From NCBI RefSeq assembly GCF_003268025.1, contig NZ_QLUW01000001.1, forward strand, positions 1,922,001 through 1,986,000: a stretch of 64,000 bases of DNA, read 5' to 3'. The DNA is from Paenibacillus montanisoli. GTDB taxonomy: Bacteria > Bacillota > Bacilli > Paenibacillales > Paenibacillaceae. The notes beneath the pieces are model-generated. The model was not told the DNA's origin. It did not search any database and saw only the letters and a list, made by a program, of their open reading frames with translations. This document shows positions 24,854-32,114 of this stretch, in pieces (positions within the stretch are counted from its first letter, which is position 1; every line of letters starts with the position of its first letter). A program made the translations under genes and the position numbers.

Positions 24854-25600
24854 ATGTCTGCAAAGTCTAATCTACGAAAAATTATGGCCATTGGCCTATG
24901 CACCGCTATCGGATTCGGAGCTTTAAGCATCGGACAAGCTTCGCTTCTGCCGAAAGCAGCTGCCGCAACCGTCTATGAAACGAAGGTCACGTCCGGAGTG
25001 AATATGCGCGCAAGCGCTAGCACGAGCGGCCGCGTCGTCCGCCTTATTCCGACCGGTGAATCGGTTCACGTCATTTCCCAGGTAAATAGCTATTGGCTTA
25101 AGGTCACCGATAAACGTGGAAATACCGGCTACATATCCGCAAACGATAAATATACTAGCTATGACGGTTCAAGCTCATCTTCTTCTTCGTCAAACACTTC
25201 AAGCTCTAGCAGCGCGAAAGCCGATCGCGTAATCGACATCGCCAAAAGCTATATGGGCCGCGTCCACTACGATTTCGGAACGCGCAATCCGTCGAGGCTG
25301 ATCTTTGATTGCTCGTCGTTTACGGAATTCGTGTTCGCAAAAGTAGGCGTAGATCTTAAGTGGGGCACGAGATCCCAGAAGTACCAAGGCTCTTACGCGA
25401 GCAAGAGCAGTCTGCGCAAAGGCGATCTCGTCTTCTTCGATACGATCGGAAGCAACAACAAAGTCATCAATCATGTCGGGATTTACATGGGCGGCGGTCA
25501 ATTCATTCACAATACCCCGTCCAAAGACGGGCTTGCGATCAATTCACTGACTTCCGGCTATTGGTCCACGCATTACGTAACAGCTAGACGCGTACTCTAG
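24854..25600 (+). CDS. Secreted NlpC/P60 endopeptidase with SH3b domain
   Basis: Peptidoglycan D,L-endopeptidase acting outside the cell. 248 residues: Sec signal (about 1-38, ending PKAAAA), bacterial SH3 domain (about 39-100, TSGVNMRASASTSGRVV), a Ser-rich linker (105-120) and an NlpC/P60 catalytic domain with Cys153 in FDCSSFTEFVF, His207 in INHVGIYMG and His219 in FIHNTPS. GGGAGGG lies before ATG 24854. Monocistronic, ended by a strong hairpin. Likely a wall-remodelling autolysin. Confidence 0.93.
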   Translation: MSAKSNLRKIMAIGLCTAIGFGALSIGQASLLPKAAAATVYETKVTSGVNMRASASTSGRVVRLIPTGESVHVISQVNSYWLKVTDKRGNTGYISANDKYTSYDGSSSSSSSSNTSSSSSAKADRVIDIAKSYMGRVHYDFGTRNPSRLIFDCSSFTEFVFAKVGVDLKWGTRSQKYQGSYASKSSLRKGDLVFFDTIGSNNKVINHVGIYMGGGQFIHNTPSKDGLAINSLTSGYWSTHYVTARRVL

Positions 25601-25620
25601 TCGGGTGGAAGAAGAATGCG

Positions 25621-25656
25621 GAACAGGCTGCCGAAATGAGTCGGCAGCCTGTTGTT
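25621..25656 (+). terminator. Terminator after the NlpC/P60 gene
   Basis: Hairpin GAACAGGCTGCCGA/TCGGCAGCCTGTT followed by GTTATTG. Best member of the terminator family also seen at 154, 32067 and 52700. Confidence 0.85.
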
Positions 25657-25820
25657 ATTGTGCTAGTCAAAACGTATGCCTACCTCTTAGCTTTGCTTCG
25701 AGTTTATCATTTCCAAAAATATAGCATTGAGAAAATGGCGAAAGTTACTTATTTTAAAGAAGCTTTCGTTTTTATTTTGTGCCAATAAGCTGCTAGATAT
25801 GACAACTAGATTAGAGGTGG

Positions 25821-27308
25821 ATGATGAAAAGATCGATTCTTGCATTGTTGTCGCTATTGTTCGTATTCACTTTAGCTGTTCCGGCCTCCTATGCGGCACC
25901 TACAACGATCCAACTGTTTCTTGACGGTCAAAAGCTAAGCTCGGCCGTTGCCCCCCGCCTGATCCATCAGACCACGATGGTGCCGATTCGCGTCATCGCG
26001 GAAGGTTTAGGCGTTAATGTAGAATGGAATAAGAAGAGCCAGATCACCACCCTCTCCAATGAAAAGACGACAATTGTACTACCGATTAACGGTGCTTATG
26101 CGATTCTGGGCGGAAAAACGATGCCTTTGGAACAGCCGGCAATCATCATTAATGGAGTAACGTTGCTCCCGATTCGTTTCGTCGCCGAAAACCTAGGTCT
26201 TGTCGTGAAGTGGGATGCTTCAGCTTACGCTGTCAGTTTATGGAGATCGAATAGCGGGGTATCCGGCAGCGACCCGGCCGCCGATCCGAGCGTGCCCGCT
26301 ATACCTCCGGATCAATATCCTGCGCTGCAAACGATTCAATTGGAAAATAATCAACTAACTATAGCAACCGATGGGAGCTTCTCTCCTAGCGTTACCACAT
26401 TGACCAATCCGGATCGTCTGGTCGTCAATCTTCCGGGTGTAACGTTTAAGGGGCCCATTAGTAAGCCTGCCAAGAATACAATGGGTGAAGTATCGAACAT
26501 CTCTCCTGGCAACCCTTATATTTCGGATATCCGTTACATCATGAAGGATCCGGAAACATCAACCATTCAAGTCGTAGCGTATTTAAAACAGAAAGCGAGC
26601 TACCAGATCCAAAACACCGGCGACCCTTCTAAGCTGGTCATTCGTATTAATTCGGCATCATCCGCAAAACCGGATTCGAAGTCGGCGATCTATATTTACC
26701 ACTCGCATAATCGGGAATCGTGGATCCCCGAATTACCGTGCGTAACGAACCCCGATCTCGCATACAATGCGACAACCAATGTCTCCATGTTAGGGGCACG
26801 GTTGACCGGTATCCTGCAAGCGATGGGCGCGGAGGTTTATCATACTGCCTACGACTACAATTCTATTTACGGAAACCAATTCAATTACGCGAAATCATAC
26901 GTTTATTCGGAAAAATCGATTATCAATCAACTTGCGCTGCATCCGCAAATCAAATACGTATTTGATATTCATCGTGATACGAGTCCCAGAAGCGAGACGA
27001 CTGTCAACATTCGCGGCACGAATTATGCCAAAATATATTTTGTGATTGGGCTCGAAAATCCGAATTGGAAGCAGAACGATGCCTTCGCCAAAAAAATACT
27101 AGCTCTGGTCAAGGCCAAATATCCGGGTTTATCCAGAGGGATCTTCTATAAAGATAAAAGCGTCGGCAACGGATGGTATAATCAAAACTACTCTCCTACC
27201 AGCGCATTGATCGAAGTCGGCGGAACGGCAAATACGCTTGCTGAATCTAATCGAACGATGGATATTTTGGCTCAAGCCATAAACCAAATCCGTTTGAGCG
27301 GGAAATGA
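25821..27308 (+). CDS. SpoIIP-domain protein with stalk repeats and AMIN-type domain
   Basis: 495 residues. Sec signal at 1-25; two copper-amine-oxidase N-terminal stalk repeats (about 30-150: MVPIRVIAEGLGVNVEW and LLPIRFVAENLGLVVKWD); an AMIN-like beta domain (about 165-285); and a C-terminal SpoIIP-like amidase/endopeptidase domain (about 290-490) with YIYHSHNRESW, VFDIHRDTS, YFVIGLENPNW and the end LIEVGGTANTLAESNR. SpoIIP degrades septal peptidoglycan during engulfment; this protein lacks the usual SpoIIP N-terminus and could instead be a cortex or vegetative wall hydrolase. The last 56 codons and the downstream terminator are duplicated at 28473. Confidence 0.85.
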   Translation: MMKRSILALLSLLFVFTLAVPASYAAPTTIQLFLDGQKLSSAVAPRLIHQTTMVPIRVIAEGLGVNVEWNKKSQITTLSNEKTTIVLPINGAYAILGGKTMPLEQPAIIINGVTLLPIRFVAENLGLVVKWDASAYAVSLWRSNSGVSGSDPAADPSVPAIPPDQYPALQTIQLENNQLTIATDGSFSPSVTTLTNPDRLVVNLPGVTFKGPISKPAKNTMGEVSNISPGNPYISDIRYIMKDPETSTIQVVAYLKQKASYQIQNTGDPSKLVIRINSASSAKPDSKSAIYIYHSHNRESWIPELPCVTNPDLAYNATTNVSMLGARLTGILQAMGAEVYHTAYDYNSIYGNQFNYAKSYVYSEKSIINQLALHPQIKYVFDIHRDTSPRSETTVNIRGTNYAKIYFVIGLENPNWKQNDAFAKKILALVKAKYPGLSRGIFYKDKSVGNGWYNQNYSPTSALIEVGGTANTLAESNRTMDILAQAINQIRLSGK

Positions 27309-27487
27309 GTTACTTACAGACATAATGCTGATGTCGTTTTCCAAGTAATTTCGTTTCCATCCCAGAAGCTGTTTAAGTAAAACTAACGTAAAGAGCAGAT
27401 TGCCTGATCCGCAGCAATCTGCTCTTTGTATTAACCTGCTATTATTGGTCTTCTTGTTTTACAGATTGCTCAACTTCTGTCAGATCT
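27138..27487. repeat. Left end of tandem duplication (spoIIP-like 3' end to X1 3' end)
   Basis: 350 bp that recur at 28473-28822 with a constant offset of 1335 bp, no gaps and about 18 mismatches (about 95 percent identity by eye). It covers the C-terminal codons of the SpoIIP-like gene, the bidirectional terminator and the last codons of the facing gene. Confidence 0.93.
27390..27427. terminator. Bidirectional terminator between convergent genes
   Basis: Perfect AAAGAGCAGATTGC/GCAATCTGCTCTTT hairpin, T-rich on both strands. It is duplicated at 28725-28761. Confidence 0.88.
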
Positions 27488-28139
27488 GTTACAAGCCCTA
27501 CATTTTTAATATCATTTATTTTTTCTATAAACTTCGCTTCATCTAATACTTGAACTTCGCCTTCTGAAATGAGTAGTTCATTAGTCCTTGCCTTATCCTC
27601 AATATCGGATAAGAATGTCTCAGGATATGCCCATTTCATCAATTTACCTGAACCTAGATCTTGATAGATACCTGTTTCTTCCCCTAGAATCCAATAAGTA
27701 TTAAAATTTTCATATGCTTCACCAATAGCTTTTTTCAAGTAAAGAATATATGAATCTCCAGATTTAAATAATTTGTTATTATTAAATTTCCACTGACTAT
27801 TTCCTGCTTGCATAACATTTATCTCTTTCAGATCGGTCTTATTCAGGAAATCTTCAACAACTTCAGCTTGATACAACGTTTTTTCTGACGGTTCATTTAT
27901 CTCTTTTATCTTACTAGTAATTTTGACCTTAGCAATTAAATCTGCCTTACTTACGGCCTCATTAAGAGTATAAGCCTCAACCTCCGCATGTATTGTTCCT
28001 ACTTGCTGAGGCGAAGAGAAGCGGTTTGGTTTTGAGAAGATCCTCCATTGTTCGCATCGGGCACTAAATACATTGATCCAAATACTGCCATGCCCATACA
28101 AATAGTCATCACTGTTATTTTTCTCTTTGATAATTTCAT
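27442..28139 (-). pseudogene. Exported protein X1, probable frameshift near the N-terminus
   Basis: The main frame from 28000 down to 27442 encodes about 185 residues with coherent features (ADLIAKVKITSKIKEI, FKSGDSYILYLKKAIG, YWILGEETGIYQD). Its ORF start at 28101 gives an unlikely N-terminus. In another frame, ATG 28139 with AGGGAG upstream encodes a good signal sequence, MKLSKRKITVMTICMGMAV, and continues through SSQNQTAS before a stop at 27999. One indel between about 28000 and 28050 would join them. X1 is a diverged paralog of the lipoprotein X2 at 28777; the two C-termini are nearly identical through the duplication. No function known. Confidence 0.6.
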
Positions 28140-28277
28140 TCTTCGACTCCCTTACTCTCAGTTATTGATAACAATAGAATTCTATTAATCTGTAACCCCG
28201 TCTGAGTCTTTAAGCATTTTAAAACCAGTACTAATCATTCTCGCGTTATTTTTGATGTCATTTGCATACCTCACCTT

Positions 28278-28472
28278 TTTCTCAACATCGCAATTATATA
28301 AGACTTAATTAGCGTGAACTTCTCTAGGCATCGTCCTTATTTGTTTTCTTAAAATTTTGTTGCACTCATTAATAAGAATATGTATACCATGTTTTGAAGA
28401 AAGCCGGCTTTCGTAAGGTATGTAATGAAAAGTAACTTTTCAAAGGTGAGTAAAAGTTCCCCATTCCCCTTA
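28278..28472 (-). pseudogene. Decayed fragment of the ECF sigma factor gene
   Basis: Matches two parts of the intact sigma gene at 30826-31112. It keeps the region encoding LHTLREPAFFKTW through the CDVEK segment and, next to it, the codons for GEWGAFTH, with about 85 bp between them deleted. A small deletion after FKTW and TAA codons destroy the frame. It ends exactly where the copied SpoIIP-like 3' end begins (28473), so it marks the junction of a tandem duplication. Confidence 0.88.
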
Positions 28473-28822
28473 GGAATCTACTATAAAGATAAAAGCGTCT
28501 GTAACGGGTGGTATAATCAAAACTACTCTCCTGCCAGCGCACTGATCGAAGTCGGCGGAACTGCAAATACGCTTGCTGAATCTAATCGAATGATGGATAT
28601 TTTGGCTCAAGTCATAAACCAAATCCGTTTGAGCGGGAAATGAGTTACTTACAGACATAATTCTGATGATGTTTTCTAAGCAATTTCGTTTCCATCCCAG
28701 AAGCTGTTTAAGTTAAACTAACGTAAAGAGCAGATTGCCTGATCCGCAGCAATCTGCTCTTAGTATTAACCTGCTATTATTGGTCTTCTTGTTGTACAGA
28801 TTGCTCAACTTCTGTCAGATCT
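28473..28822. repeat. Right copy of the tandem-duplication end
   Basis: Second copy of 27138-27487. Its plus strand retains an open frame for the last 56 codons of the SpoIIP-like protein (to 28643) with only a few substitutions, but without promoter or N-terminus it is a gene fragment. It also carries a second terminator at 28725-28761. Confidence 0.93.
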
Positions 28823-29352
28823 TTATTATCAAAAGCTTTCTGAAAGGTATTAATTCCGTTGTAGTCATCTCCGTCATAGACTACTTTATTTGAAATGACA
28901 TTGAATTTTCCTTGATAAACTCCTGCAATAGTATACGCATCTTCTGTTATAGGCCCTACATACTTTTTCAAAAACAATAACAATTTATCACTTTTTTTAG
29001 TCAAGTTTAAATTAAAAACTGATACTTCAAGTAGATTAATTTTCGAGTGCAAATCATGTTTTCCTTTTAAAACTTTTTGGATCTCTGCTTCTGTGAGTGT
29101 AAAATTAGCACTTTGATATGCAATTGGTTTTACGTTTCCAGTCAATTTAACCACTGCTACCAACGCTGAATCTTGTTCAATTTCTTTTAATGATTGATAT
29201 TCCGTTTCAATATCCATCAAAGAATAATCTACTGGAGTTACATCTTGCTCAACAGATTCATTAGTACTTGAAGATGTAGTTTCATTTGCTGAAGAGCATC
29301 CTGATAAAACAAATAAGAGAATACCCAGTATAATACCGATACTATACCTCAT
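28777..29352 (-). CDS. Lipoprotein X2 of unknown function
   Basis: 191 residues with a lipoprotein signal, lipobox LSGC (Cys19), a Ser/Thr-rich linker and a domain sharing pattern with X1 (LVAVVKLTGNVKPI; KSDKLLLFLKKYVG; YTIAGVYQGKF). AGGAGG precedes the ATG. It starts 24 bp after the metalloprotease gene on the same strand, so the two are probably one operon. No family name recognised. Together with X1 it represents a small paralogous set in this rearranged region. Confidence 0.75.
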   Translation of the reverse strand: MRYSIGIILGILLFVLSGCSSANETTSSSTNESVEQDVTPVDYSLMDIETEYQSLKEIEQDSALVAVVKLTGNVKPIAYQSANFTLTEAEIQKVLKGKHDLHSKINLLEVSVFNLNLTKKSDKLLLFLKKYVGPITEDAYTIAGVYQGKFNVISNKVVYDGDDYNGINTFQKAFDNKDLTEVEQSVQQEDQ

Positions 29353-29376
29353 AAAAGTAAGTTTCCTCCTCTTTAA

Positions 29377-29979
29377 TTAATATAGATTATTTACTCCATT
29401 GATATCATCTGGCTGTGGAACAAGCCAGTTATTAGTAATAAAGCCTACACCATCCCTCATTATGGAAGCTATTCCACTAGTATTTTGATGAGCTAAACCT
29501 AGCGCATGACCAATTTCATGTGTATAAACAGCTCTTCTTTGATTGTAAGTCATTGGAGTACCATCCCACATGTCATATGAATTTCCATATACCACTGCTT
29601 TTTGATAATTGTCTGTCGGCAGATTTGTTGGGCTAGAAGTAGTTGTTTTTAAGAACTCTGTCCAACCGTTCAATCCAATATCGCCCATACTGTAACCTTC
29701 CGCCCAAATAAATGCACTAGCCGAGCTATTGGTGGGTGCAAAATAAGCCTCTGTATCGTTATTCCATTGGTTCATAGCCCCATCTGCAGTTTGAGCCATA
29801 TTATAGACAGTTCCATCTGGTAATGAACTACTATAAACGGCATTGTTAGTAAATATTCCATCCCCTATTCCGCCTGAAAAACGATATTTTGAACTATACC
29901 AATAATTAGCAGCAAAAGCACTTGGAATAATCGAGAAACTAATTGCAAGCATAATTGTAAGCGAAACTGTTTTTCTCAT
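29377..29979 (-). CDS. Secreted matrixin-like zinc metalloprotease
   Basis: 200 residues with a Sec signal (1-23, SIIPSAFA) and a metzincin catalytic centre HEIGHALGLAH (zinc ligands His154, His158, His164; catalytic Glu155) followed by a Met-turn SIM at about 174. The size fits a minimal matrixin/M10-M12 domain without pro- or hemopexin domains. AGGAG precedes the ATG. An ECF-like promoter (GCAACT-17-CGTC) can be drawn just upstream at 29998-30024. Downstream and probably co-transcribed is lipoprotein X2. Confidence 0.87.
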   Translation of the reverse strand: MRKTVSLTIMLAISFSIIPSAFAANYWYSSKYRFSGGIGDGIFTNNAVYSSSLPDGTVYNMAQTADGAMNQWNNDTEAYFAPTNSSASAFIWAEGYSMGDIGLNGWTEFLKTTTSSPTNLPTDNYQKAVVYGNSYDMWDGTPMTYNQRRAVYTHEIGHALGLAHQNTSGIASIMRDGVGFITNNWLVPQPDDINGVNNLY

Positions 29980-29997
29980 TTGCTCCTCCGATTCTTT

Positions 29998-30024
29998 GAC
30001 GTTATAAAAACTTATTTAGTTGCT
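29998..30024 (-). promoter_or_regulatory. Possible ECF-sigma promoter of the metalloprotease gene
   Basis: Minus strand GCAACT (30024-30019), 17 bp, CGTC (30001-29998), 19 bp before the start codon. It resembles the AAC/CGTC core of ECF promoters, but the -35 is weak and the spacer is one base longer than that upstream of the sigma gene. Confidence 0.3.
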
Positions 30025-30158
30025 ATAGAATGATTGCTGACAATTTGATAAGGAATTAGCACAACCTTAATTAGTCCAATTTTTTTGAGTTAATTCTTTC
30101 CCTTTTTACGGCTGTAATTAGCATCGCGGCTTTTCAACAGCAGATGAAGCACTACATT

Positions 30159-30344
30159 TTAGTCAATCCCTTGTTTCTCGCTTGTTTCCAACAATTCTAA
30201 CCTACGAACTTTATACCTTAATGGGAAGACTTGTTGATCAAATACTTCTTCCCATGCTTTTTCGATGTCATCTGCTTCTACTTTGACAGCGAATGACGAG
30301 CCATCATTCAATACTATCCAGAATACGTATATATTTTTAGCCAT
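30159..30344 (-). CDS. Small hypothetical protein
   Basis: 61 residues from ATG 30344 (GAAGGGTGA six bases upstream; an earlier ATG at 30353 is less well placed). The pattern YVFWIVLNDGSSFAVKVEAD, DIEKAWEEVF suggests a compact beta-beta-alpha domain. Not recognised. It lies downstream of the sigma/anti-sigma pair on the same strand. Confidence 0.55.
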   Translation of the reverse strand: MAKNIYVFWIVLNDGSSFAVKVEADDIEKAWEEVFDQQVFPLRYKVRRLELLETSEKQGID

Positions 30345-30378
30345 TTCTTTCACCCTTCTTGAGATACATGAGCCCTTA

Positions 30379-30629
30379 TTAACTCACTTGAACTTGAATA
30401 GATACTGCTACATCCTTAATCAATTGGCTGCTCTCATTTTTAACCGCAATGTAGCAGCTTCCGGCTATGGCTGGCTACCATCAAAACTCTATGGGTTTAT
30501 CTTTTCTGAAATCGTAAGCAGCTGACATAAATCCATGGCCTGATTAATTTTCGAACTAACCACATCTGGAAGCTCGGCAAACTGAATCTCGAAATACTCC
30601 CTCAATTTTTGATCCAAGTCAATATTCAT
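30379..30629 (-). pseudogene. Remnant of an anti-sigma factor gene
   Basis: ATG at 30629 overlaps the sigma gene end by 11 bp, the usual sigma/anti-sigma coupling. It encodes 46 residues (LREYFEIQFAELPDVVSSKI, then NQAMDLC) resembling the cytoplasmic N-terminus of ECF anti-sigmas, then stops at 30489. Shortly after, another frame encodes a C-terminal-like tail, NESSQLIKDVAVSIQVQVS, ending in TAA at 30379. The transmembrane region expected between them is missing. The simplest reading is an internally deleted anti-sigma gene. Confidence 0.5.
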
Positions 30630-31146
30630 GATCAACATTCCTTTCATGAGCTTGTAATAATGAAGCTAGATCTAATCGTGCACGATATAGGCGAGATTTA
30701 ATGGTGCCCTCTGACGTTTCCAGCAATTCAGCTATCTGTTTAATAGACATATCATCAAAATAATAAAGAATAATGACTATCTTAAGCCTGTTCTCTAGCC
30801 GATCCACTGCGTCCCTCAGATCGATTTTCTCAACATCGCAATTATATAAGACTTCATTAGAATGAACTTCTCTAGGTATCGTCCTTATTTGATTTCTTAA
30901 AATATTGTTGCACTCATTGATAAGAATACGTAATAACCATGTTTTGAAGAAAGCCGGCTCTCGTAAGGTATGTAGTGAAAGGTAACTTTTCAAAATCGTT
31001 TCTTGGATCGCATCTACACAATCTTCATCTTGCTTGATAATCGATCGGGCCACAACGTACAGATTCTTTTCATATTGCTTTATAAGGTGAGTAAAAGCTC
31101 CCCATTCCCCTTGTTGGGCAAGCTTTACGTATTCGACTAATTCCAA
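30619..31146 (-). CDS. RNA polymerase sigma factor, ECF subfamily
   Basis: 175 residues with sigma region 2 (LIKQYEKNLYVVARSIIKQDEDCVDAIQETIL) and region 4 (RLKIVIILYYFDDMSIKQIAELLETSEGTIKSRLYRAR). TTG start at 31146 with GGGAGGAT nine bases upstream. A TGAACC-16-CATCTAA promoter at 31188-31216 fits autoregulation. The partner anti-sigma appears broken, so the factor may be unrestrained or regulated elsewhere. A decayed partial copy lies at 28278-28472. Confidence 0.92.
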   Translation of the reverse strand: MELVEYVKLAQQGEWGAFTHLIKQYEKNLYVVARSIIKQDEDCVDAIQETILKSYLSLHTLREPAFFKTWLLRILINECNNILRNQIRTIPREVHSNEVLYNCDVEKIDLRDAVDRLENRLKIVIILYYFDDMSIKQIAELLETSEGTIKSRLYRARLDLASLLQAHERNVDHEY

Positions 31147-31180
31147 ATTATTGATCCTCCCGCTGCCCGGTCATGATGTT

Positions 31181-31306
31181 CTATTAATTAGATGTTTTAG
31201 CTAGTAGTTCGGTTCACGGATTACAGCTTATTTCCAAAACTTTCAAGGTTCGTTAAAGGTAAAGCCATCAGGACCATATAAAACTTCCTGATGGCTTTGT
31301 CTGAGT
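31181..31306. repeat. Direct repeat A: ECF promoter plus hairpin
   Basis: About 125 bp that recur imperfectly at 31890-32013 in the same orientation: TTAGATG-16-GGTTCA at the left end and a GCCATCAGGA/TCCTGATGGC hairpin at the right end. The two repeats bracket the 89-residue membrane-protein gene. Confidence 0.75.
31188..31216 (-). promoter_or_regulatory. Predicted autoregulated ECF promoter of the sigma gene
   Basis: Minus strand TGAACC (31216-31211), 16-bp spacer, CATCTAA (31194-31188), 42 bp before the TTG start. It is close to the TGAAAC-16-CGTC consensus of Bacillus ECF sigmas. Confidence 0.65.
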
Positions 31307-31585
31307 TGAACTGTCCTTCCCTTTTATCATCCAAAACATGATCTTGTTGAAAACACTTCTAGCAGGAACATCCTTCATTCCTTGAGTAAATATATCTTTG
31401 ATTTAACTTGAAATCGATACCATATATGTTATTTAATTAAATATAATAATAATAGGAGGTTTTGCGGAAGTCTAGCGGATTAATTAAAAAATATGGTATT
31501 TTAGGTAATCTTTATAAGGTAATCCTCCTTTGTGTGATGAATAAAGTACTAGAGTAGAATCACTTTACCTTAGAGGGGATGGGAT

Positions 31586-31855
31586 ATGAATAACAAGAGT
31601 CGTTGGGTTATGATAGCTGTATCCGTTACTTTTATCTTTATAGGAGCGTTTCTTATTTTACGAGCTCCTTACTTTGGATCGAGAGCCGTAGATCTGTTTT
31701 TTGTCGATAAAGGTGGTTGGTCTAGCTCTAGAAGTGAGGAATACAATATCTTCTTTGAATACGTAGTGAACGCTTATATGTTGTGCGGTTCGCTTTCTAT
31801 GATAGGCGGATTCTTTTGTCTATTTGTTACAGCAAAGTCCATTTCCAAACAGTAG
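31586..31855 (+). CDS. Small hypothetical protein with two membrane helices
   Basis: 89 residues: helix at about 7-27, a polar loop (DKGGWSSSRSEEYN) and a second helix at about 58-82. AGAGGGGATGGG upstream of ATG 31586. No family recognised. It is flanked by two direct repeats, each carrying an ECF-like promoter reading against this gene. Confidence 0.65.
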   Translation: MNNKSRWVMIAVSVTFIFIGAFLILRAPYFGSRAVDLFFVDKGGWSSSRSEEYNIFFEYVVNAYMLCGSLSMIGGFFCLFVTAKSISKQ

Positions 31856-31889
31856 GATCTAGTCATTCTGAAGACCTGGTTATATAGAC

Positions 31890-32013
31890 CTATTATTTAG
31901 ATGTTTCAGCTGGCAGATCGGTTCACCGGATTCCAACATTTTTTCATGTAATTTTCGAAGATCAATACGGGAAAAGCCACCAGGACCATATCATTTCCTG
32001 GTGGCTTTTCCAA
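31890..32013. repeat. Direct repeat B: second ECF promoter plus hairpin
   Basis: Imperfect copy of 31181-31306. TTAGATG (31897-31903), 16 bp, GGTTCA (31920-31925), then a GCCACCAGGA/TCCTGGTGGC hairpin at 31977-32010. Confidence 0.75.
31897..31925 (-). promoter_or_regulatory. Second copy of the ECF-type promoter
   Basis: TGAACC-16-CATCTAA on the minus strand, identical in both boxes and spacing to the promoter at 31188-31216. Transcription from it would run antisense through the 89-residue gene towards the sigma gene. Confidence 0.5.
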
Positions 32014-32066
32014 TCTTGAAAGTCAAGTTATATGAAAGGCTACTGTTACTTTGACTTGAAAAATGA

Positions 32067-32096
32067 AGGCAGCCGATCGTTAATGACCGGCTGCCT
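32067..32096 (-). terminator. Terminator after the helveticin-like gene
   Basis: Inverted repeat AGGCAGCCGATC/GACCGGCTGCCT; member of the AACAGGCTGCC hairpin family. Confidence 0.65.
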
Positions 32097-32114
32097 GTTG
32101 TTTCCAAAAAACAA

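Larger units (their letters stand above)
31147..31585. other. Intergenic region upstream of the sigma gene
   Basis: Contains the predicted sigma promoter and direct repeat A (31181-31306) with its hairpin. The right half (31307-31585) is AT-rich with no convincing gene; an AGGAGG at 31455 precedes a 31-codon TTG frame with too short a spacer. Confidence 0.5.

Noticed and set aside
31455..31556. AGGAGG followed by a 31-codon TTG frame
   Set aside because: The spacer between AGGAGG and TTG is only two bases, and the peptide shows no recognisable feature.
31181..32013. CRISPR or other regular repeat array
   Set aside because: Only two imperfect direct repeats 700 bp apart; no regular spacers anywhere in the window.
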